In this document: piece by piece, positions 42,604 to 52,893 of the stretch
Layout: each line of letters starts with the position of its first letter
Position numbering within the stretch: position 1 is the stretch's first letter
Origin: Prorocentrum cordatum
Taxonomy: Eukaryota; Sar; Dinophyceae; Prorocentrales; Prorocentraceae
NCBI GenBank assembly: GCA_963575745.1
Contig: CAUYUJ010002731.1
Location: 15,001-79,000 of the forward strand
Direction of reading: 5' to 3'
Length of the DNA stretch: 64,000 nt
Translations under genes and position numbers: made by a program
The notes under the pieces: generated by a model
What the model saw: only the letters and a program-made list of their open reading frames with translations
Databases searched by the model: none
Told to the model about the DNA's origin: nothing

Positions 42604-43773
42604 CTAGATCATCCACGAGTTGGTGCCGAGCGATTCCTGGCTCTCTAGCTGCAGGTAGCTCCGTGCGTTGCGCTCGGAGCCTAACCTCCGCTCGTTGCGC
42701 CCGGAGGTTGGTCCCTCGGCACGTGGTGGCTCAGAGACTGCAGGAGTTGTTGTGCACTCGACGTCCCCACTCCAAGAGCTCTGACTAGAACATGTTTGGA
42801 AATTGGGGATGCTGAGGCCGGCGGCTCCAGCTTCGTAGCGGGCTATTTCGAACCGTGCTAACGTCTGGTCGATACGTTCACCCGCATGGACTCGAAAATC
42901 AATGAGAGCCGTGCCAGAGTTGAGTTGGCGTTCCTCTTCTAGGTTCTCGAACTTCGTACTTAAGAGGAACATAATGTAGGTGACACCGTCAGTGCGGCGA
43001 CCGCCTATATTGACGCCAAAACTGATGATTGCTGGGGGAACTCTAATGGCTATGGTCCGTGCGAGACCTCCCAAACCGAGCTGCAGTGCCGCGGCCTGCT
43101 GGGAGGGCGTCATGTTGCCTGTGGTCACATTGATCCAGGCATGTACTTCGCGGACGAACTCGTGAAATGGTACTTGACCGGCAGGACCCCAATGAGGGCC
43201 AGTCGTTCTAGTGTCGTCTCCGCCCCGCATATGTCCTACCACACACCCAATAGCGACCAGTATGAATCCAAAGATAGTAACCCCAATCCAGTGGCCTCGT
43301 AGGTCGTAGTCGGATGTAGTCGGTGGGGACTTATGTTTTGTCGTCGTAAGTCTGCGTGGGGTCGGAGGCAGCAGTATATCGTATCGCACGTTTCCATGAA
43401 CGTCTTCGAAGAAATTTCCAATTGGAGTAGGTGGGTGGACTTCAGGAGTGTAATAGCGCAGGGATGTAGGATGTGAGTAAGAGACCTCCGCTTGAACAGA
43501 GGTATCGCTGCAAGTTTCCTTGCGGTACTGCGTAGTTATATACACTCCTCTGCGCAATCCCACTGAACCCTGATGTTCCAACATATGCATAGTCCACCAG
43601 ATAGTGCCGTGGATGGTGAAGAGTAGAGCCAGAGCTGACCACCATAGGCAAGCTCCGCTACCAAGTTTGAAGGGGGCTGGAAGGCCCAGCCAACAGCTTC
43701 GCCTCAGGCGAAGCCAAGCTCCCGCTCTGTTGTACCGTAGTGACGATAGTCCCAGCATGAGAGAAGATGCCAT
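42604..43773 (-). CDS. Retrotransposon gag-like protein with two membrane segments
   Basis: An intact frame of 389 residues from the ATG at 43773. Two hydrophobic segments precede the core: LWWSALALLFTIHGTIWW at about residue 45 and WIGVTIFGFILVAIGCVVG at about 165. Between them is a Pro/Thr-rich linker. From about 195 to 330 the sequence follows the gag-like pattern of dinoflagellate retrotransposons: EVHAWINVTTGNMTPSQQAA, LGLGGLARTIAIRVPP, TDGVTYIMFLLSTKFENLEE, HAGERIDQTLARFEIARYEA. Gag proteins package element RNA in the cytoplasm; membrane segments are unusual. The C-terminus is polar (RNERRLGSERNARSYLQLES) and lacks a zinc knuckle. No pol gene follows recognisably, so it may be a captured or truncated gag. 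The core match is from memory of the family and needs a profile search. Confidence 0.6.
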   Translation of the reverse strand: MASSLMLGLSSLRYNRAGAWLRLRRSCWLGLPAPFKLGSGACLWWSALALLFTIHGTIWWTMHMLEHQGSVGLRRGVYITTQYRKETCSDTSVQAEVSYSHPTSLRYYTPEVHPPTPIGNFFEDVHGNVRYDILLPPTPRRLTTTKHKSPPTTSDYDLRGHWIGVTIFGFILVAIGCVVGHMRGGDDTRTTGPHWGPAGQVPFHEFVREVHAWINVTTGNMTPSQQAAALQLGLGGLARTIAIRVPPAIISFGVNIGGRRTDGVTYIMFLLSTKFENLEEERQLNSGTALIDFRVHAGERIDQTLARFEIARYEAGAAGLSIPNFQTCSSQSSWSGDVECTTTPAVSEPPRAEGPTSGRNERRLGSERNARSYLQLESQESLGTNSWMI

Positions 43774-43914
43774 CTCAAGCAATAGGAAGATCCTTTTGGT
43801 CTTGATAGCGATTGTGTGCCTCGCGGTGAGACACAGTCAAATGTGGGCGGCCGGCCGCTTGAGCCGCCGCGGCCGCGGGCGCACGCTCGCTTCCACTCCT
43901 TACGTCCCTCAGCT

Positions 43915-44345
43915 CGCTTTAGTCCCCCAAGATCGCCCACGAGGCCTTCAAGATGGCCCCACGACGGCCCGAGAGGCCCCCATGACGGCCCCAAGATGGG
44001 GCCCAAGAGGCCTCCAAGACGGCCAAAACGGCCTCCAAGACAGCTCAGATGGCCCCAAGATGCCTCCGAGACGGCCCAAGATGCACCCAAGACGGCCGAA
44101 GATGGCCTCAAGATGGCCCAAGACTATACAAGAGGCCCCTAAGAGGCCTCCAAGACGGCCCAAAAGGTGTCCAGGAGGTCTTCCAGGAGGGCATGAAGAG
44201 GCCAAAATCACAGGCCCCCAAGACGGCTTCCGACGGCGTCAGACAAGCCAGGAACGCCCTAAGACGGCCAAAGAGGCCCCCAAGAAGCCCCCCAAGGCCC
44301 CCCAAAACCCTCCAAGAGGCCCCCAGGAAGCTCCCAGCCCCAAGA
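43915..44345. repeat. Degenerate CCAAGACGGCCC minisatellite, locus 2
   Basis: Many units of the form GGCC-CCAAGA-GGC-TCC, period about 12-18 bp with indels. The array is followed by a CTC microsatellite. Confidence 0.85.
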
Positions 44346-44357
44346 GGCGCCCAAGAC

Positions 44358-44420
44358 GCCTCCTCCTCCTCCTCCTCCTCCTCCTCCTCCTCCTCCTCCT
44401 CCTCCTCCTCCTCCTCCTTC
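44358..44420. repeat. (CTC)n microsatellite
   Basis: Pure CTC triplets next to the degenerate array. Confidence 0.97.
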
Positions 44421-44704
44421 TCTTTTTTCCTCATCCTCCCCCTCCTCCTCTTCTTGCTCCCCCATGCGTTCCCCGAAGTCTTTCCAAACCGACTCGGGGA
44501 ACAACTGGGCCGATAGCTTGGCCAAGCTCTGGCCCAGCTGTCGGCCACAGAGGCGCTTCCAAAGGGGCAGGGGGCGGCGGTGATTCGCCGTAGGCGTCTT
44601 CGATAACGCCAACTTCTCAAGATGCGCTAATGATTCCTATTCGCCCCCGCGTGATGCTCCCAGATGCACCAAGACAGCGCCGAGACGCACCGAAGCGACT
44701 CTGA
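44421..44704. repeat. Spacer with dispersed repeat (44525-44610)
   Basis: CAGAGGCGCTTCCAAAGGGG through ATTCGCCGTAGGCGTCTTCG resembles 690-770 near the window start. Confidence 0.65.
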
Positions 44705-44833
44705 TATATATACATATATATAAACGTATATATCTACCTACATAAATATGTGTGTATACATATATACAAATATACATACGTACATGTATACATACATACG
44801 TACATACATACATACAAACAAACAAATATACAT

Positions 44834-44864
<31 letters not shown>

Positions 44865-44865
44865 C

Positions 44866-44902
<37 letters not shown>

Positions 44903-44909
44903 CATACAC

Positions 44910-44958
<49 letters not shown>

Positions 44959-45042
44959 CCCGATGATGATAGAGACGAGGCCGGCGGCGAAGGATAAATG
45001 TAAATATATGTTCTATGTGTTTTGGTTGTCTCTCTCTCTCTC

Positions 45043-45089
<47 letters not shown>

Positions 45090-45090
45090 G
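44705..45090. repeat. (CATATA)n, (CT)n and (TA)n arrays
   Basis: 44705-44958 is CATATA/TACATA hexamers; 45031-45090 is CT then TA dinucleotides. Confidence 0.95.
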
Positions 45091-45570
45091 TATGCACATA
45101 AATGAAGAATGCACCGGATTCGTCAGAAAGGCCCCTCCCCTGGGTCCTAATTAAAAAAGGTGTCCCGAGCAACAGCGCCACTTTGGGATTCTGCGCTGGA
45201 TTCCGTCAGATTCAATCAGATTCGGTGGAGTTGCCAGAAACTGTGCAGGGAGCGCAGCTGTTGGCCTCAGTTCCTCCTGCGCCGAGGGTCGGGGTGACAT
45301 AAGCTCCTCACAAAAATCCCTGAAACGATCTACATGGGGAAATGCTGGGAACTGATGGGACGTGGCATCTGGGTCCAAAACATGTAACTCACTGAATGCC
45401 TGGGCCGGATACGGCGTCGTACCGTATGGGATTATCTCACGGGTCGGATGGGCATGCGGACCATAAAGCTTAAACCGAAACAAATAAGAAAATACTGGGA
45501 ACGGATCCTGCCCTATACAGCTCATGAGGAGAGTAAATACTATAATGCATCAGGGCTGCAGGAAATGATT
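45091..45570. other. No gene supported
   Basis: Ordinary composition with short frames and no domain recognised. Confidence 0.5.
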
Positions 45571-45734
45571 ATGAAGGGGCCCAGGGGCACACAAACAAAG
45601 ACACACTAATCCCAGAATGCCTTGTACTGTCTCATATTGTCCAGGTTTTCGGTTTCCCCCCCACTTACCATATTTTCTCAGATTATCCGGGGGATAGACG
45701 AGTAATTGTGTCTGTGTGTTTTCCCCTCCTGAGA
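45571..45734. mobile_element. Family 3 element, copy 2
   Basis: ATGAAGGGGCCCAGG, then GGCACACAAACA, to AATTGTGTCTGTGTGTTTTC, then CCCTCCTGA. Diverged in the middle from the copies at 37101 and 51402. Confidence 0.75.
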
Positions 45735-46297
45735 GTAGCAGAGTTACTTTGTATTGTGCGGTTATACTCGAGAGACTGCCCGCAAAGGGGGTACCTTTGC
45801 TCAGCTTGCTCTTCGACGTATGTCATTAGCAGCTCCGTTCTGTTTGCACTTCAATTGGCTTCAGTTTGCATGCAGCTTGCTATTAGTGCTTGCTCAAGGC
45901 GTAGCGCCATCAATCCATCACACGCGCGCACGTCGCAACCTCTGAGCCAACTCAAAACAACGACAATGCCAGCTGACGTCCCTATGTGTCCCTATCGTAT
46001 ACTGAATGCACCTGTCATGGAAGTATGAGGACTTCCTATGTGCCAGCATGATGCTGGCACGCCATGCTCAGTTGTCGAGTGCGATAAGCACTTAGCTTAT
46101 ACACTACTGAATAGTGGCTCGTGCTTAGCGTGTTTTTCCTTGCATGTACGTGTGGCAATCAGCTTGCCTGTGCATGGCAATGGACCTACTGTGCACCTGG
46201 AGCACTCCCAAAGGGGGAGAGGTCCACCCTTAGCTACCCCCCTTGGACCTGCCCTGCCAGAAGCTCCCTCCCTTCATATTTTCCGCCCCTCAGAAAC
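45735..46297. other. No gene supported
   Basis: Relatively AT-richer than its surroundings. Open frames have no recognised domains. Confidence 0.5.
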
Positions 46298-46479
46298 TAC
46301 TCCAGATTTCGTAATAAAAGGGAGGGGGTCTGGACCCTCCAAGACAAGCCATTTCAGACCTCCCCCGTGGGAGAACCCTCCAAAACATCGTCCCCAGACC
46401 CCCCAGGCCCTCCAAGATAGCCTGGAAGAGACCCCCCCCGAAATGAGACCCCCCTCCCTTTCTTACGAAATCTGGAGTA
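46298..46479 (+). mobile_element. Inverted-repeat element, family 2, copy B
   Basis: TACTCCAGATTTCGTAATAA to TTCTTACGAAATCTGGAGTA, about 182 bp and flanked by TA. It differs from 21443-21625 by only a few bases, mainly in the terminal repeats and one C-run. Confidence 0.92.
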
Positions 46480-46989
46480 CCCCACCCCCTCCCGTTCGCG
46501 CTCCGGAAGCTACCCCCCCCTCCCTGTCCCACGGGGGGGGGGGGGGGCGGGCTTTGCTACCCCCCCCCCTCCTTGAACCTTCCCTGACGGAAGCCCTCCC
46601 CCCACCTCTCCTCTTTGTTTCCGCCCCTCGGGAGCTAAGTCCCTCCCTAGGGAGCCCACAAAGGACGTACGCGCCCAGCTGTGTACGTGAACACGGCCCC
46701 TCGATTCGCGAGACCCGCCGCGTTATACGCGTTATACGAACATTTGTGCAATGCGTGCTCTCGAAACCAGCGTGGATTCATGTACATGTACGTCCTTGTT
46801 TCGCTCCTGAGACTCCCTCCCCCCGTGTCGCGCACTGGAAACTGCCCCCCCTCCATTGTCCAAAAGGGGGGACTTCGCTACCCCCCCCCCGTTTGGCCCT
46901 CCTCTGCCGGAGGCCCCCCCCCCTCTCTGGGCCGAACGGGGGGGGAGAGCTCGCCGGCCCCCCCCCCCCCCCGGCCAGAGGCAGGAGCG
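46480..46989. other. C-rich spacer, no gene
   Basis: CTCCC-rich with GGGG/CCCC runs; repeated CCTCCC-CGGAAG-CCCCC phrases. Confidence 0.5.
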
Positions 46990-48595
46990 CCGAGGCCCCG
47001 AAGAGTGCCGAACACCGACAGAGCGCCGAGAGCTCAAGGGCCACCTCAAAGCCGAAAGGGTGCGAAAACCACGAGGGCGCCGAAAAACAAAACGGGCCGA
47101 AGACCAAAAAGGTGCGCCAAAACCCAAGACAGCACCAGATCCCCAGGGAGAGCCGAAAACCAAAGGGGCGAAGAAGACCAAAAGCGCGCCGACAACCTAA
47201 TAGGGGGCCGAGAACCAACGGAGCGCCGAAAACCAAGAGGGCACCGAAAAGCACAGGGGCGCGAAAAATCAAAGGCGCCGAACACCTAACGATCGCCGAA
47301 AACCAAAGTGGCGCCGAAAACAAGAAAGGCTCCGAAAACCAGCGGGGCGCCGAACACCAAAGAGACGCCAAAACCAAGATAGCGCCGAAAACCGAAGCAG
47401 CGCCGAACACCAAAAGGGCGCCAAGAAGCAAGAGGTCGCCGAGCTTGGAGAGGGCGCTGGAAGCCCAAGGGGAGCCGAAAAAACCAATCGAGAGTCGATA
47501 GCCAAAGGGTCGCCAAACACCGAAAGGGCACCGAAAACCAGAACGCTGCCGAAGACCAAAGGGGCGCCGAAAACAAGAAGGGCGCCGAAGACCAACACGC
47601 GCCGAAAACCCGAAGAAGGAACGCCGAAAACCAAAGGGGCGCCGAAAACCACAAGGGCACCGAAGACCAACACGCGCCGAAAACCCGGAGAAGGAGCGCC
47701 GAAAACCAAAGGGGCGCCGAAAACCACACGGGCACCGAGAACCAGAGGAGCGCCGAAAACCCAGAGGGCGGCAGAAGCCAAAGGAGCGCAAAAACCAAGG
47801 GGGCGCGGAAAACCCAAAGGAGGGCAAACATCAACAGAACCGAAAGAGCGCCGAAATACCAAAGTGGCGCCGATAACCAAAGCGCCGCCGAAAACAGTAT
47901 GGGGCTCCGAAAACAACATAAGCTCCGAAGACAAACAGGGCGCCGAAAACAACAAGGGCGCCGAAAACAAAAGGGGCGCTAAAAACCGCAGGAACGCCGA
48001 AAACCAAAGGGGCGCCGAAAACCAAGAGAGCGCCGAGAACCAATGGAGCTTCGAAGAACAACGATGCGCCGAATGCCGAAAGGGCGACGAAAAAGCAAAA
48101 CGCGCCGATAACCAAAAGGCGTCGAAAACCCAAAGGGGCGCCAAAAACAAAAGGCGCGCAGTAGCCGAAGGGTGACCAAAACCACAGGGGCGCCAGAAAC
48201 CAAAGAGTGCCGAAAACCAAACCGGCGCCGAAAACTAAAGGGGCGCCGGACACCAAAAGGGCGCAGAAAACCAGCGGGGCGCCGAAAACCCAAGAGGCGC
48301 AGGAACCCAAGAGGGCGCCGAAAACCAACGACGCTCCGAAAACCAAAAAGGGCGCGCAGAAAACCGAAAACGGTAGCGAAAACCGAAAGAGCGCCGAAGA
48401 CGACATGAGCGCCGAAAACCATCGGAGCGCCAAAAACCAACGGAGCGCCGAAAACCACATGAGCGCCGAAAACCAAGGAAGCGTCAAAGGCCCAAAACAC
48501 GGCGAAAACCAAAGCAGCGCCGAAAACCATAGAGACATCGAAAACCTCAACTGCGCCGCAAACCAACGGGGCACCAAAAACCAAAGAAGAAAAAT
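46990..48595. repeat. 1.6-kb degenerate minisatellite (GGCGCCGAAAACCAAAG)
   Basis: About 80 units of 18-21 bp based on GGGGCGCCGAAAACCAAAG, each with substitutions. Long open frames occur in several registers and on both strands (minus strand: variations of FGAPLVFGAPLVF). Because unit lengths are mostly multiples of three, open frames here are weak evidence of coding. Confidence 0.93.
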
Positions 48596-48839
48596 ATCCT
48601 GAGCGCGTTTGTCTGTTTTCGGCGATAATGGGCGCTATAGGGGGCAGGGAGGTATAACGTAATGCCCCCCCCCCGACGTGTGGCTCCAGCACGACAGGAG
48701 CCCTTTTTTAATTTTCTGGGATAGCGGCCGTCATCGGCCCCGCCCCCCCCACTGGATGACGTCACGTTCCGCGCCGGCGGCGTCCAGGAATGCCCAGGGA
48801 TGACCGGGGCCAACGAGGAGCAGCCTGTAGGTGGCGATC

Positions 48840-49160
48840 TGCCCCACCGCGACGTTGTACACCAATGCTCGCGTGCACGACAACGCGCGTGTACACCACA
48901 GCGCCTGCGTACACCGCGACACCCTTGTGCCACGCAGCGCCTGCGTACACCACAATGCTTGCGTGCACCACAGCGCTGGTGTACACCACGGCGAATGTAT
49001 GCACCGCAGCAACCATGTGCAGCACAGCGCCTGCGTACACCACAACGCTTGCGTGCACCGCAGCGCCCGTGCACACCACGGCGCCTGTCTTCACCACAGC
49101 ATCCGCGTGCAACACAACGGTGGTGTGCAACCACAGCGCCTGCGTGCACAGGACGGGGAG
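48840..49160 (+). repeat. 24-bp minisatellite, left array
   Basis: Units of GCGTACACCACAACGCTT and GCGTGCACCACAGCGCCT type, about 13 copies. Confidence 0.9.
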
Positions 49161-49616
49161 AAGGAGCATGTAGGTTAGGATCTGTTGCGGACAGCCAAAC
49201 ACCACGCCAGGGAAGTGCTGATAATAAAATGCGATGTTTTTCCCTCCCCCCTCCTCCTCCACCTCCACCTCCACCTCCACCTCATTTTCCCCCTCCTCCT
49301 CGCTCATATTTCCCCCGTGTCGTGCGGGTCGGCGCTACAGCACACGTGCGCATCTCATCGTCAACAGCAGAGTGGTCGATTGAATCAATCCACTTGGTAT
49401 TCGGTCGGCCAATTCAGGTGGAGCCTCCTGGACGCAGATGGGAGGAATTAAAATGATGCGGGAGGACTCGGGAGGACTTGTAGATTCCAGCGGCGCTCCA
49501 TTTTCCATAAGGATTCCTTTTCCGAGTCCTATATAAAACATCGTTTTCTGTGGAATCCACTGGCGCTCAATTTTGTCATCCGGATTCCTACTAACATTCT
49601 ATATGCAACAATGGTG
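49161..49616. other. Spacer inside the composite element; CCTCCA repeats
   Basis: 49245-49300 has CTCCACCTCCAC triplets. GGATTCCT and CATTTTC-ATAAGGATTCC phrases occur twice near 49500-49600. No gene. Confidence 0.55.
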
Positions 49617-49795
49617 TTATGTTGCACACGGTTGCTGCGGTGTACGCAGGCGCTGTGGTGCACGCAGGCATTGTGGTGTACACTGGTACTGTATTGCGCA
49701 CGGCTGATGTGGTGTACGCAGGCGCTGTGGTGTACACAAACGCCGTGGTGCTCGCAAGCACTGTGACACACACTGGCGCTGTGTTGCACGCGGCT
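49617..49795 (-). repeat. 24-bp minisatellite, right array (inverted)
   Basis: GCGGTGTACGCAGGCGCTGT and GGTGCACGCAGGCATTGT type units, the reverse complement of the left array. Confidence 0.88.
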
Positions 49796-49879
49796 GCGGC
49801 CCCCTCCCCCCGGATGACGGCCGTCATCGGCCCGAAATAAAAATCAGGCTCCAGCCGCACCCGCGCGCACGACGAGCGA

Positions 49880-49919
49880 CGAGCGACGAGCGACGAGCGA
49901 CGACGACGACGACGACGAC

Positions 49920-49951
<32 letters not shown>

Positions 49952-49953
49952 CA

Positions 49954-50002
<49 letters not shown>
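49880..50002. repeat. (ACG)n microsatellite
   Basis: Nearly pure ACG triplets inside the right arm of the composite element. Confidence 0.97.
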
Positions 50003-50003
<1 letters not shown>

Positions 50004-50186
50004 TGCGGACCAGACCCCTGTGCGGAGTCTTATGCGGACGCCTATGTGGATCCCGATGCGCACGGCGGCAGTGCCTGGGGCGTACTTTGGGGGGGGACGT
50101 TACGTTAAAGGGGGGGGGGCGCCAGGGGCTATAAGGCCCAGTATGCCCCAAGCAAAAAGGAAACACGCTCCTTCGAAATCCCCCTT

Positions 50187-50880
50187 CAGCTAGGGCCCTC
50201 CGGCTGGAAAAGCCCACAGAAGGAGGAGAGGGGGGGCTAGCTCCGGAAGCCCCCCCTCCCCCTCTGGAAAGGGGAGCCTGGGTTTACCCCGGGCCCCGAA
50301 GAAGGAGGGGGGAGAAGCCGCTTTCAAGCCCCACCCCCCTTCAGCCAGGGACCCCCAAGCTACAAAAATCCAAATAAAAGGAAGGGGGGAGGTACAGTCG
50401 GGGCCCTGAAGAAGGAACCCTTTTCGTTGGGGAGGGGCTCCGCGTTCCTTTAAGTGTTTCGCAGCTTGCCTCAGGTTTTCCTTATGTGTTCGACGATCGG
50501 AAATCGAAGTTTGACTTGTGGAGAAAAGGGGCCCCGTTCTTCATTTAGGGTTCCTCAGGTCAACGCCCCGACTGTAGCTTCGGAAGGAGGAGGAGGAGGA
50601 GGAGGAGGAGGAGGAGGAGGAGGAGGGGGAGGAGGAGGAGGAGGAGGAGGAGGAGGAGGAGGAGGAGGAGGAGGAGGAGGGAGCCCCGACGCTTTGGAAG
50701 GGGAGCCCGGGCCGACCCCTGGCCCTGAACAAGGAGGGGAGGGGGGGGGAGGGAGCTTTCGAGCCCCCCCCCCCATTCAGCCAGGGGCCCCCCAGCGAGC
50801 AAAAATCCGACAGAAGGTGGGGAGGGGAGGGTACCTTCGGGAGCCCCCCCCCCCCATTTTCCGAGAGAGGGGGGGGGAGG
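50187..50880. repeat. Tandem units interrupted by a family 1 element and a GAG array
   Basis: Units beginning TTCAGC-AGGG-CC-CC-GC recur at about 50187, 50339 and 50776. Each unit contains GGAAGCCCC/GGGAGCCCCC and TGGAA-GGGGAGCC-GGG. A family 1 element (50393-50576) and a GAG tract (50583-50680) lie within the second unit. Confidence 0.75.
50393..50576 (-). mobile_element. TA-target element, family 1, copy D (inverted)
   Basis: TACAGTCGGGGCCCTGAAGA to AGGTCAACGCCCCGACTGTA, 184 bp, in the opposite orientation to copies A-C. The matching site in a neighbouring tandem unit is uninterrupted. Confidence 0.92.
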
Positions 50881-51401
50881 GGTGGCTTGAAACTGGGGCC
50901 CCTCTTCAGGCAGGAGTGCGCCACGAGTGCGCCCTTTCATAGCTTTCAGTTCGTGTGTTTGTTTGCAGTCGCCTGCCTGGTGTTGTCTCTGAGCTTCCGT
51001 GTAGCATGCCCTCAGCTGGCCAGTCGCTCGCCCTTGAGCTTCGCGTGCTTTTGCTCGCCCGTCGCGCGCCGCGGTGCGCGCTCATCTTCGCGACCTAGCG
51101 CCGCCCCCTGGAGCAGAGCACATTCCCAGCCCATACCGCGAAGCGCGAGGCGAACCGATCTTCGCACCCAAGCAGGTAACGCAGATGCCCTATGATCATG
51201 CTCGTCTCAGGCCTCGGACGCGGCGATCTGTCCGATACCCCCGAGAGCCTACATCGATGGAGAATGCCTGCCCTGAATAATCACATCGTGTGAGATCTGG
51301 ATTCCCTTTTCTGACGTTGGCCAGACTCTGAGCACTGGGTCTCGCCGCGTTCGCATGATATGAAACATCACAAGAGAGCGACAAGAGGTGCGGTCGCCTA
51401 C
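50881..51401. other. No gene supported
   Basis: Ordinary composition; overlapping frames without domains. Confidence 0.5.
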
Positions 51402-51567
51402 ACTGAAGGGGCCCACAAACACACAAATAAATACACACAAATAAAACGATTCCCCATATTTCCCCATGTTTTCTGAGTTTTTGTCTTCCCCACCACTTCC
51501 CATATGTTCCCATATTTTCCGGGGGATCGACGATTCATTGTGTCTGTGTGTTTCTTCCCCTCCTGAT
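51402..51567. mobile_element. Family 3 element, copy 3
   Basis: CTGAAGGGGCCCACAAACAC to GTGTCTGTGTGTTTCTTCCC, then CTCCTGA. Closest to the copy at 37101 (shared AAAACGAT-CCCCATATTT). Confidence 0.8.
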
Positions 51568-52189
51568 ACACGCTGGACCGAGGTGGGCGCGGCAGGAAAA
51601 GAAAAAAACAGCGCGCGAGAAAGAAATAGTGTAAAGAGGCCCAACAGGGCACGGAGTGTGCGCCCACCTGGTCGGGGAGGGCCATGAAGGAGCAAAACGA
51701 TCCGCAGATGAAAATGCTGCCTCCGAGAGGCTCCCCGAAGGCTTCCCGAGAGACCCCAACAAGCATCCCAAGAGGCCTCTGAGTCACAACCCAGGCACGT
51801 GGCAGGACATCTCATACGGACCCGCCACCTCTGCAGAACATCCTCCAGATCTCGACCCACACAGAAGCAACGAAACTACATGACAGGGTCTGCGGATGTG
51901 GCGACTGTAGAACCCGCGTCTGGAAGCGACGAGTCGCCTGAGGCCAATCACGGAGCAGAAGCCGCAATGCAACGCACTCCCCCGCACATGCGATTACTTT
52001 AGAATTGCTCCATATCGTGTTATCTCACATCATTCAGTATCGTGTTATCTCACATCATTAAGTATCTCGTGGACCCTAGGGTGACCCATCCCTTTTGATA
52101 TTCAAAGACCTACCCAAACTCAGCGAAAATCCTAAATTTGACCTCATGAGCCTTTTGGGGTCTCAGAGAGCCTCATGACGGCTCCACAT
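51568..52189. other. No gene supported
   Basis: 52020-52070 contains two tandem copies of a block of about 33 bp (CGTGTTATCTCACATCATT-AGTAT). No domain recognised in the frames. Confidence 0.5.
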
Positions 52190-52560
52190 GGCCTCAACAC
52201 GGCCCAAGACGGCCCAAGATGGGCCCAAGAGGGCCTCGCCTTTTTCGACTCTCGGGGGCCCACGGCGGCCCAAGCAGCCTCCAAGATGGCCCCAAGACGG
52301 CTTCAGAGGCCCCCCAGAGGACCCCAAGACGGCCCAACAGGGCCCCACGATGGCGCAAAAAAGGCCACCAAGACGGCTCAAGAGGGTACACAGTCCAAGA
52401 GGACCCCAAGAGAGCCACAACGCGCCCCGAGAAGCCCCCCAAGAGCGCCCCAAGACGGCCAAAGACACCCACTAGAGGCCCCACAAGACCCCAAAGAGGC
52501 CCCCAAGAGGCCCCAAAAAGCCTCCAAGAGGCCCCCGAGAAGCACCCACACGGCCCCAAG
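52190..52560. repeat. Degenerate CCAAGACGGCCC minisatellite, locus 3
   Basis: Units such as GGCCCAAGATGGGCCCAAGA and GGCCCCCAAGAGGCCCCAA. Same family as 43915 and 56440. Confidence 0.85.
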
Positions 52561-52714
52561 AAACAACCAGGTGGCCCGCGGGATTGCGCACGCATGGCGC
52601 GCTGCTGCTGTGCTCATCGGAGCTTGACCTTAACGTTGCCTTGGGCTGACATGCAGTGAATGCCCATTGCCCTCGTGGACATTCGCACACTCGTCCTGGT
52701 GCTGAAGCAGAGTT

Positions 52715-52893
52715 AAGTCGGGCCTGTCCCCCAACAGGGGGATTTTCGGCGAAAAACAAAAAATACCCCAAACAGAACCCAAACATAATCTAACAAATTG
52801 CATGTTTTGATTAGTTTGGACCTTTTTGGGGTATTATTAGGATATGTTTAATTTTTCGTCGAAGCTCCCCCTGTAGGGGGACAGGCCCGACCT
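52715..52893. mobile_element. Inverted-repeat element with AT-rich core
   Basis: AAGTCGGGCCTGTCCCCCAA, CAGGGGGATTTTCG and GAAAAA are mirrored by TTTTTCGTCGAAGCTCCCCC, TGTAGGGGGACAGGCCCGAC. The inner 100 bp is AT-rich (ACATAATCTAACAAATTGCA). Confidence 0.88.

Larger units (their letters stand above)
48610..50150. mobile_element. Candidate composite element of about 1.5 kb with long inverted ends
   Basis: Left end: ATAATGGGCGCTATAGGGGG, TATAACGTAATGCCCCCC, TGGCTCCAGCACGACAGGAG and GCGGCCGTCATCGGCCCC. Read inward from the right: ATACTGGGCCTTATAGCCCC, CGCCCCCCCCCC, TTAACGTAACGTCCCCCC, GGCTGGAGCCTGATTTTTAT and GGCCGATGACGGCCGTCAT. The right arm is interrupted by an ACG array. Inside are two 24-bp minisatellites in opposite orientation. 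No protein gene. Confidence 0.65.

Noticed and set aside
46038-48692. Overlapping frames of up to 487 codons
   Set aside because: They follow the 18-21 bp minisatellite in several registers, with no frame favoured.
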